64,000 bases of DNA from Beroe ovata. Taxonomy: Eukaryota > Ctenophora > Nuda > Beroida > Beroidae. Positions 12,762 through 23,000 of the stretch are shown here, piece by piece (position 1 is the first letter of the stretch; every line of letters begins with the position of its first letter). The notes beneath the pieces were generated by a model. It made no database searches. It was not told the origin of the DNA and saw nothing but the letters and a program-made list of their open reading frames with translations. Made by a program: the position numbers and the translations under genes. The DNA lies in NCBI GenBank assembly GCA_946803715.1, contig CAMPET010000226.1:23426-87425 (forward strand). Reading direction: 5' to 3'.

Positions 12762-15700
12762 TCATCGCCACTTGTAATCACTTTTCTCTGACTTCCCTCC
12801 CTTCTCAAACTTATTAACACCGCTACTACCACAACTCTTGGATTGGAGTATCACGTGTTTCTTACTCGATCTCTTCTTCTTGTGAGTTCTACTCCTCTCC
12901 TCCCCTTTAGCTAGTTTCCATGGTGATTCAGGGGATGCGGAATTCTCCTTTCTCTCCAGATCCTCCAGAACCGCTTTTCTCGATGCGTAGTACGCGGTGA
13001 ACGGTGACACACTCCGGTTATCAGCGGTGTTTCGTATTTTACTCAGCTGTCTCGACTTGACCGATCTCCCCTGATCACTGCTGCCAGCTTCACCCCTCGA
13101 TGAGATGAAGTCGTTGAGTTCCCTCCTCAGCACATCTGATGTCTCGGGAGAGAAGAGGTTGCTGTACGATCGCCTGTTCTCCAGGGGTGAAACTGACTTT
13201 GGGAGGGATGGGGGAATGCGGGGTTTTCCCAATTTAGGGGGTTTGGGGATGTGATTGTTTGACACTTTCTTCCGAGATATGGCCTTCCCTCCTCTTCCCA
13301 CCCCCTGCCCTCCCTCACTCTTCTGTTTTTGTGTCCTAGTCTGTGCACCGTTCTTGAGTTGAAGATATTTCTTGGGGCTGTACAGTGGTTTGGGTAGCAT
13401 GGTCTTACGATCCTGTACATCAGTTTGAGATTTCGCTGATTTGTTTTTGCTCAACTCTTGCAAAGTGACGTCACTACTATCTGAGAGAACATTCATATAC
13501 AGATACGACTGTTCATTATCTGAAACCCCGTTCATCTCTCGGGGCTGCTCAGACCTCTTCTTCTCCCCCTCCTCCAACTTGAATGCGACTCGGTGCCCTT
13601 TACCCGGTAAATGGTACCGGACTTCAAATGGGTTTTTGAGGGAAGTCCTAGTGTTTTTGTTTCTATCGGCAGCATGGGAGAGGGAGATGGTGGCCACAAC
13701 GTCTCCATTCTCATTGTGCTTTATGTTCTCGTTGCTCTTGATGGAAGGTCTGGCAGTAGGGGGATATATGTTTCGTGAGATTTGAGCGGAACTAGATGTA
13801 AGCTCATGGTATGCTCCATTCTCATAGATTGTTGTAGATGGGTCCGCTCTCCTCTCCTTGCTACTGCGAACATCCTCCTCCTCACTCTCAATTGCCAGGA
13901 TAGTAGATTGAGATGATGTTAGGGTCCTGGGTGTGGTGCTATCCTCCCCAAGTGCATGAGGTGATGGAATGGTCATCGGCTCATTGTCAAGTGTGGGGTC
14001 GACTGTGGAATCGGGTAGTTCATCGGTTTCATTCTGCTGTGATCCCGATCCATTCTTCGCATCTCTTGTTGATCCGTTTTGTTGCGACTCTCCGCCAATC
14101 TGCTCCGCTCTCCCCGTGTGAAGCCCATTTGTTTTCACTTGTTTCGGAGTTGTCCCTTGTTTCGGAGCAGTAACTTGTTTCGGAGTTGTCACTGGGTTAT
14201 GCCTTGTGTTGACGATAGGGGTCTCTGTGGTAACACGTAGTGTAACTGGTGTTTGCTTTTTAACGGGAGTACCTAGTGACTTATTAAGTAACAACTCACC
14301 ATTTCGCTCCCTAGCAACGTACACTTTCTCTTTCGACTCCTCAGATTCAACAGAAATTTCTGTCTCCACCGAGGAGTCAGTTTTCACCGAGGAATCGGAC
14401 TTTGCCGAAATGTCCGTTTTGATTGATGTCTCAGTTTTGATTGATGCTTGTGTTTTGGTCGAAGAGTTGCTCTTGCTGGAACACTCTGTTTTTATAGTCT
14501 CTTCTGAAGACTGAGAGAGATGGGTTTTTGGTAATGGAGCAGACAGAGACCTCACTTCACTGACCGACAGCTTGGAAACTCTGTTCGTAATCTGATGTTG
14601 CGATGTTTTCCTAACGACACTGTTCGGTAGAGACATGGACTCAACATGATTGTTTATCTTGGTCATTCTGGTAGCGGGAGCTTGAGGGGGAGGAATTCTG
14701 CTCGCTGCCCAGGTCTCCACTTCAGATCCATCAGAGGAGGTGCTGTCATCGCTCACTGAACAGCTTCCGTTGTTAGACCAGCCTACTATCCGCAATAAAT
14801 CACTGATAGATTTGGAGATGTCACCCTTTATGAATATGTCATTCTTACGATTGCTATCTAAGAAAGGACCTACTGCGTCTCTGTTCAGCAAGACCCGAGG
14901 AACTGTTTTCGAAACTGCATTCACAAGTTCTGAAAATGGCTCAACATTAAGTGATGTTCCCATTACAATGAGGAGATCGCACTTTTGAAAGTCTTTGGGA
15001 TACAGATAAAACTTTTTCGGGAGTTCCTCCCCGAACATAACAACATCTGGTTTAACGAAGCCAGAACAACCCTTCCTTCTGCAGGACGGTATTTTATTCT
15101 CCCGAATCATCTTCTGTGTCCAGGTGGAAGAATGGGCAGCAAAACACTTGCAACATGAAGCTGAATCAAGTGTTCCATGGGCTTCGACTAACTTTGAAGT
15201 TGAAATACCGCATTTCTTCTCCAAACCGTCAATGTTCTGAGTGTACATACGTAAGAGCAGTCCTCTAGTTTGTAGCATCTTACAGAAGGAGTGTATGATA
15301 TTGGGCTGCTTGTCACTATTGATAAAGTCACGGATAATGTCTAAAAATGGATGGGGGTTGTTATTGAAATGCTTCAGGTCAAAAACATCAGTTGGATTTT
15401 TGACATTATACTTGGAAGTGTTGTAATAAAGTCCTGTGCCTGGTGATCTGAAATCTGGGATTCCACTGGCTGTAGAAATTCCAGCTCCTGCCATAATGAT
15501 AATATCTTTGCATTTTCTGTCATTGAGGAAGGACGCAAACCTATCCATAGGACGCTGACATCTAGACTTGGTTGAACCACTAGAGGTTGTAGATGAAACT
15601 CTTTTCTGAAGACAGAAGTATCAAAATACCATACTCACTAATTCACCATATAATATTCAATACACCAATAGTTCATGATTATTGGCCTGGAATCTAGGTA

Positions 15701-15821
15701 CAATGCTTATATTTCAAACCTGTGCATGTGCTGAAGACTGATTGTATCTCTGCTGAACTCCATTCCTCATTGAGTCTGATATTGCAACTTGATGTGAGGA
15801 TGGATTGTTGAGAGGGGGCAT
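12762..15821 (-). CDS. Sirtuin (SIRT2/SIRT3-type) with very long low-complexity tail
   Basis: Two exons: 15720-15821 (ATG at 15819-15821, 34 codons, donor CAG|GTTTGA) and 12762-15605, joined in phase 0 to give 981 residues. The Rossmann/NAD motif GAGIS sits at residues 74-78, followed by GIPDFRSP, then YTQNID (155-160), the catalytic His in EAHGT (His177), a zinc-ribbon Cys quartet (C185, C188, C209, C214), KPDVVMFGE and GTSLNVEP. These are hallmarks of NAD-dependent class I protein deacylases. The remaining 650 or so residues are Ser/Thr/Lys/Glu-rich and predicted disordered, with six-residue repeats of the SIKTE/T type and a run of TTPKQ-like repeats. Usual SIRT2/3 proteins are about 350-400 residues, so the tail is exceptional. 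The first exon has no obvious signal. The gene is divergent from the LDL-receptor-like gene. Confidence 0.9.
14296..14510 (-). repeat. Coding hexapeptide-like repeat in the sirtuin tail
   Basis: The tail encodes about nine degenerate units built on S-x-K-T-E/D/Q-x-S, ending in ESEESKE. The DNA units are about 18-21 bp and drift from a common ancestor, so they look like an old coding minisatellite. Confidence 0.7.
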
Positions 15822-16309
15822 CACATACTTATTTATTAGATGTCCATGGCCAACTCATCTATCAGTTTGAACAGGTTAACGGATCACATGTCGATTCATT
15901 GTATCAATAATTCAATGAGTCATGAGTCACATGAATTGCCAATCACATCTGCTCATGATTGAATGTCTCAATTCGCACAACAATTAATAATAACAATAAT
16001 ATAAATTAGAACTACTAGAACTAAAAGTCTCAAGCTGTTATTCATGCAATTATTCATACACAAAACCCAGTAGATACTGTAAATTCCCTGAACTTAAAAA
16101 TACTCTTCAAAAAACCAAAATTAGTGAATTTGTAAATAATATTGCAAGAGTAGAATAATTTCCAAAAATATTCACTAATTGCGCGGCGCGTCGAAAAATA
16201 ATATTTCTATGTAGATTCATAACGCGCGGTGTTTGATCGAATCAATTAATTGGTTCAATGGTGTAAGATTTCATTGCCGGATGTTATCTGTCTGCTGTTT
16301 CTAGCGCGC

Positions 16310-16372
16310 GGAGCGCGCGCCTTCATCGAAGGCCGAAGCAGTTTCGCCCTTCGTTGAAGGCGCGCGCGCAAA
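16310..16372. repeat. CpG-rich foldback repeat
   Basis: The arms gcgcgcgccttcatcgaagg and ccttcgttgaaggcgcgcgc are near-perfect inverted repeats around a short loop containing ccgaagcagtttcg. The element resembles the foldback units of the 34-37 kb block. Confidence 0.65.
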
Positions 16373-16411
16373 ATGCAGTTATGGAGTACTCATGAATAAT
16401 GTGACATCATG

Positions 16412-16516
16412 TTCCCGCGCTGCGTGACCCAAATACTCCGCGCGCGCTGCGCGTCTCCGTGGATTCTACGACTTTTCAGTTCACTGAGTAGAATAGGGGC
16501 GCGCAACGTGTGCACA
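16412..16516 (+). repeat. Dispersed CpG-rich repeat, copy 1
   Basis: About 105 bp starting ttcccgcgctgcgtgaccc and ending gcgcaacgtgtgcaca. It is closely matched by 35899-36029. No terminal inverted repeat, ORF or tail is visible. Confidence 0.7.
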
Positions 16517-17154
16517 GCAAATTGCGGTTGAGAAAGTATGGCCTTACATCTGTAGGGTAACTGCTAATGATTCACAATCCAGATGCTTCCCTCTCTCATA
16601 TCAATCCATGGATTAGCAAATCGATATCCAGTATTTTGCTTTGTTTGTATACGCATAAAAACTCTATAGATAAGATTTTGGATTTACTTCTCTGGACCAT
16701 TTCTGAACTAGAAGAATACTGGATGATCTTGATCATGATGTCATTGGACAGGGGCCTGTCTTAAATCCGTGTTCGATTCTCAAAGCATCTAAAATCATTT
16801 GCACCACCATTCAGATGAATTATTGAGTCAGCAAGTCAATAATTTTCTTTTAATAGATACCTGATAGTTAAATATCGCTGTCCTTAGTCTGTCTCTGTTT
16901 GCAATGTTATGGTGGTTCATGATTTTTCTTTGATTGAAAGCACAAGCCATGGATTGGGCTTTCCATGGTCAAATTATCATTGGTTTATGTGTGTGGGTTT
17001 GATCAAGTTGGCATGATCCTTGGTTCCCTTATAAGTACTGACTCATCATTAAAACTTTGACACAAATGACAAAAGGCTCTTTTGCAAAATACTAGCAATA
17101 AGTTTTCTCTTTACAGATCAGTTGTTATGATTTATCAATGTTTACTGTTACCCA

Positions 17155-19960
17155 ATGAATGAAAAATTTCTGCTTGGAATCGCCTTTCTGTCTGCTATTA
17201 TACCAAGTAAGTTTGGGCAAGTGAAAACAACAGCCCAACGCTTAAATTTTGCCAATGATACGATTTGTTTGCATTAAGTGGTTAGTTTCATTGGCATATC
17301 TATAATTACTAATGTTCAGGCTGGACACAATGTACTGAAGATGAAATCAGCTGTGGAGGTAATCTTTGATTCTGCTTTCTCATTATCAAGAATCCTTATA
17401 TCTGTTTTCAGTTCTCTTTTTATATACTTGAAAACCTGGTATTATATATGAGGGCTATTATATGGGGGAGGGGGGCTTATAGTTAAATCGAGTACAATAC
17501 TGATCGAACATGGTGTTCAACTTGTGGAATTCTATTGATCTAACTGGTAAATATTTATAGACAATTTTTCAACTATCTGTTTATAGAGAGAGTCGGCTTT
17601 GGGCACTTCAAACTTGGACCATCATAGTGAGATCAGTTAGCTGTTTTCACGATGCATCAATCTCAGATGATGGAGGAGTACAATGTTATGGACGAGTTTC
17701 TAGATGTGATGGGCAGATTGATTGTGACAGCGCCCACGATGAACTGCAGTGTGAAGACTGTGAGTTGTCCTGTGCCGTTTTCCTTGTGTTTCAGATATTT
17801 TCATCTTTAGGAGTGGCTTGCAACCCGAGTTGGGAAATCAGTTCATCTCTTTTATAATTTGGCATACAGATGGAGTGAAATGAGTAACTCCACATTTTTA
17901 TGCTTCGATTCCGATGGTCTCAAATGAGGACCTAACTGGCACTGACGACACTATTTTTCCACCAAATCAATTCTCCGACACTCACACAAATAGTATCATC
18001 CCTCTTTGCGATCATTTGAAGTTCAAACTTTCCGTGAAACCGCGCCCAAATGACAATATCAAATCTGTGGGAAACAAACACAGCAAAATTGCGAAAATCA
18101 CTCGAACATACCAAGACCAAAAACGGCCAAAAACTATATCACAGGGGGCCTACTAGATATAATTGTTACTGGACTATTTTTGACGTAGAATTCAAATCCG
18201 AAGGAATTTTGGAGCTAGCTCATCGGGAAATCGAGGAAAATTCAAATTTCTTCTCATATGCTAGGTAAGAGGTTACCTGACGAACAGCTCCGCAGGGAAC
18301 CGAGGTAGGGCCAAAATTCGACCAGGAATCGATTCAGCGTCCAAAAATACATAGGAATATGTAACATTTGCATGAAAAAGGGACAAAATTTTCTTCGAGT
18401 TTCTAGTCATAGCATAGGTAAAAGTGGAATCATCGGGAAATCGGGGAAAATTCTAAGTTTTTCTCAGATATGGGGGTTTGAAGTCAGATGACCCCCCAAG
18501 TCAAGCAGAGTAGAAATAATGACACTTCTGTGTTCAGACCGCTGTGAGGAAGGAGAGTTCCAGTGCAGCATTGGCAACTGTATCCTAGCAACAGAACAAT
18601 GTAACCACGTGGCAGATTGTTATGACGGGTCAGATGAGTCCGACTGTGGTGAGTGTGCTGCAACCCAGTTTACTTCAGTTGTGTAACACGCTGTGAGTTG
18701 TATTCAAGTGCCCCGCTGTGTATCAATGAGTAACTGAAATTTGATTATAATAAGGAGATACTAGTTTTTCTTCATTCTTGAACGTTTTTTCATTCAATTT
18801 TCACTAAAGCAAACACTTTTTGAGGGTTTGATACCACGATCAGTATACATTGTCTGATTATCAGTGCCCTGTTATCCTCACTTTAGATTGCTAGTATATC
18901 TCCAATCAAGCATTGAGCTGTCGTTAAATGAGTTAATAGCAGTAGCCTCACACACACACTCCCTCCGTATCACCGTTTTCCTTATATGGCATAATGAGGA
19001 GAGTCGGGCAAGTCTGCCAACAATTCTCTGGCATGTTGCCAGTGCTCATTGTTATAGTGGAAGTAGGAATTGTTTTAGTGTGTGTGAGTGAGAGCTAGAT
19101 CACACCGTGTTGTGAATTGACTCTACCACTCATAAATATTACACTCACACACACACACTCACACTCACACACACAACCAGTGTTATTATTGCCGCAGTTT
19201 GGGAATGTGATCTGAATAAGGAGTTTCTCTGTGCTAAGACTGGCAAGTGTATCCGTAAAGAAGAGCGTTGCGATGGAACTCTAAACTGTGGCGGCTTCGA
19301 CGATTCGGACGAAATCGATTGCGGTGAGTGAAGCAGTGTATCAATGTTACACACTGTGTTACAGCATGTAACAGGATTAGGTCATGCAGTGTAACACTGT
19401 GTTGAGCGTTACACTCAGTGTTACACTCATTGATACACCTAGTGATACATCCACTGTCTGTGTAACTTCCTGTAATGAGATGCCTCATTCCATAATGATG
19501 TCATTGCGATCACTTGGCAACGATCACTATTTCCTGCGTGCACATCACACACAGCGCTAATAGTGCATGACAGTTATGGCCCGTAGCCAGGTTTAGGTTT
19601 GGCAATGTTCCAGATTCCTCAGGCCCCTGTTATCACGGCTTACAAGTTGTATTCTATATTACAGCTATACCACACTGTACTCCCTCGCCATGTTCTAGAC
19701 TGGAAACCTATGTTTTACTTTTGTATTACTGAAATATATGCTTCGGTTAGACAGGAATCCGAATTTTTAGTAAACACGCTGACCGACAGTAGGGCGCGAG
19801 TACGCCATGCGCTGTGAGAGTTTGCGCGCGCAATGAAAATATTGCGCGCGCGCGTCGCGCCATTGAGTCTGCTGCGATGTAAAGTTTGGTGAAAACCACA
19901 CCTTAAAAACACGCGCGCATTTGTGTTGCTTTATGAAACATAGCATTTGCTTTGCATGTG

Positions 19961-20007
<47 letters not shown>

Positions 20008-23000
20008 GTGTGTGTGTTTTGTGACTTCTCATAACCACGTATTGGCTTAAAGCCAGTAGTTATCCATGTGCTAGTGCGGGATTTTCTAGTCACGCGGTAA
20101 GAGTGAGTAGGGTTAAATCATACACTTAGTGCAGATACCACACATACTGACACCACACTGTGTGTTTCAGATGGGGTATGCGACGATAAGCAGTTTCACT
20201 GCTCCCAAAGCCCAGACGGCAAGTGTATTAGTTCGAATTGGAGATGTGATGGGTACCAGGACTGTACTTCGGGAGAGGACGAACTGAACTGCCGTAAGTC
20301 GCGGTAACCTTGGTAACTGGTTCTTGTTACCATGGTAACTATCTTTTATTACCATGGCAACCCCTCTAGCTGGAAGACCAAGTTGCGACGATGGGTTCCT
20401 GTGTGACAGCAACACCAAATGTCTGGATCAGTTGCAAGTCTGTGATCAGAGGCAGGACTGTGTTGACGGCTCCGATGAGAGAGCACGCGATTGCAGTGAG
20501 TTGTTGACAGCGTGTTGTCATGGTGACACCGTGCTGACAGCGTGTTGTCATGGTGACACCGTGCTGACAGCGTGTTGTCATGGTGACACCGTGTTGTCAT
20601 GGTGACACCGTGTTGACAGCGTGTTGTCATGGTGACAGCGTGTTGTGATGGTGACAAACAGTAGAGCGCGTGTTTTGATGGTGTGGGGGGTTGGTGGTGG
20701 NNNNNNNNNNNNNNNNNNNNNNNNNNNNNNNNNNNNNNNNNNNNNNNNNNNNNNNNNNNNNNNNNNNNNNNNNNNNNNNNNNNNNNNNNNNNNNNNNNNN
20801 NNNNNNNNNNNNNNNNNNNNNNNNNNNNNNNNNNNNNNNNNNNNNNNNNNNNNNNNNNNNNNNNNNNNNNNNNNNNNNNNNNNNNNNNNNNNNNNNNNNN
20901 NNNNNNNNNNNNNNNNNNNNNNNNNNNNNNNNNNNNNNNNNNNNNNNNNNNNNNNNNNNNNNNNNNNNNNNNNNNNNNNNNNNNNNNNNNNNNNNNNNNN
21001 NNNNNNNNNNNNNNNNNNNNNNNNNNNNNNNNNNNNNNNNNNNNNNNNNNNNNNNNNNNNNNNNNNNNNNNNNNNNNNNNNNNNNNNNNNNNNNNNNNNN
21101 NNNNNNNNNNNNNNNNNNNNNNNNNNNNNNNNNNNNNNNNNNNNNNNNNNNNNNNNNNNNNNNNNNNNNNNNNNNNNNNNNNNNNNNNNNNNNNNNNNNN
21201 NNNNNNNNNNNNNNNNNNNNNNNNNNNNNNNNNNNNNNNNNNNNNNNNNNNNNNNNNNNNNNNNNNNNNNNNNNNNNNNNNNNNNNNNNNNNNNNNNNNN
21301 NNNNNNNNNNNNNNNNNNNNNNNNNNNNNNNNNNNNNNNNNNNNNNNNNNNNNNNNNNNNNNNNNNNNNNNNNNNNNNNNNNNNNNNNNNNNNNNNNNNN
21401 NNNNNNNNNNNNNNNNNNNNNNNNNNNNNNNNNNNNNNNNNNNNNNNNNNNNNNNNNNNNNNNNNNNNNNNNNNNNNNNNNNNNNNNNNNNNNNNNNNNN
21501 NNNNNNNNNNNNNNNNNNNNNNNNNNNNNNNNNNNNNNNNNNNNNNNNNNNNNNNNNNNNNNNNNNNNNTGGTGACAGCGTGTTGTCATGGTGACAGCGT
21601 GTTGTCATGGTGACACCGTGTTGTCATGGTTACAGCGTGTTGTCATGTTGACACCGTGTTGTCATGTTGACACCGTGTCTTCATGGTGACACCGTGTTTT
21701 CATGGTGACACCGTGTTGTCATGGTGACAGCGTGTTGTCATGGTGACACCGTGTTGTCACGGTGACAGCGTGTTGTCATGGTGACAGCGTGTTGTCAATT
21801 GTTCTCGCATTTCAGTGGCGCACTGCGGTCCAACTCAGTGGGCATGTGGGGGGCACGGCTTCGGTTACTGCATACAAGCTGAGTATCGGTGTGATGGCCA
21901 CACTGACTGTCTCGACCAATCAGATGAGAGAAATTGTGAGTATTAACCATGGTAACCCTGCCTGGTAACTGCTGAGAACCATGGTAACACTGCTAACCGA
22001 CAGCTAATAAATGGTAACATTGTTCTCTTCTTTCAGGTGGGGAGTTACCACCCTGTAAGGATGGTATCAGGTGTAGTGATGGTAGCTGTATACCAGCGTA
22101 CTGGCGTTGTGATGGTAACGAGGACTGTGATGGCGGAATAGACGAGTCTGATTGTGGTACGTTGCTATAGCAACACTGTGTGTGAACACATAGCAACACT
22201 GAGTGTGAACAATGTCATCATTTTGTCTGTGTAATTATGGTTACAGAGTTGTCAATGACAACTCTGTTACCATGACAACTTGTCATGGTAACACAACCCA
22301 CAGATAGGTGTATAGAGGGCGAGTTTATGTGCCACAACAACACGTGTATTAGCACTGAGCTGGTGTGTGACAGCAAAAACGACTGTCCTTCAGCTGTTGA
22401 CGAGGTAAGAGACCAAGTGATAGAGACCAATTAGTGATACTTGTGATTGATACCGATAGTTAGTGATACCTGTGATAGTTACCAAGTGATTAAGGAAGTA
22501 ATTGAGAGTTATTTCAGTTGCACTGTTTGTATCCGGGCGAAGTATGTGGAGAGGGCATGTTCATGTGTCACAAAACAAACAAGTGTATCCCACTTCCACT
22601 GTACTGTAATGAGGTGAGTGGTAACCATGGTAGCTAGGCTGTTACCATGTCTATTGTCCAGAAGTTACAATATGATTGTTACCATGACAACATCAGGTTG
22701 ATGACTGTGGTGATGCAAGTGATGAAGCTACAGGATGTCAGCAATGGGATAGCTGTACCCTCAACAATGGTACTATTCCAGTTACCACCGAGCAGATATT
22801 GATTGTTGAATACGATACTGTTTGAATATAGCAAATACTACACACTCATCGTAATTTAGGTGGATGTCAGCACAAGTGTATCACACTGCCACACAGCACC
22901 AACAACTGCTCCTGTTACCATGGTTACCAACTGGCTGACGATACTGTGTCCTGCACTGATATTGGTAACTCACATGTTAAGATACCAGGGTAACACTATG

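Larger units (their letters stand above)
15822..17154. other. Divergent intergenic region with CpG-rich repeats
   Basis: This region separates the divergent starts of the sirtuin and LDL-receptor-like genes and so should hold both promoters. No TATA box or initiator could be assigned. Its centre (about 16180-16520) is CpG- and gcgcgc-rich and contains a half copy of the palindrome found at 26651 (16278-16311), a foldback at 16310-16372 and the dispersed repeat at 16412-16516. Confidence 0.6.

Noticed and set aside
20349-21613. Very long ORFs across 20.3-21.6 kb
   Set aside because: They consist almost wholly of Ns.
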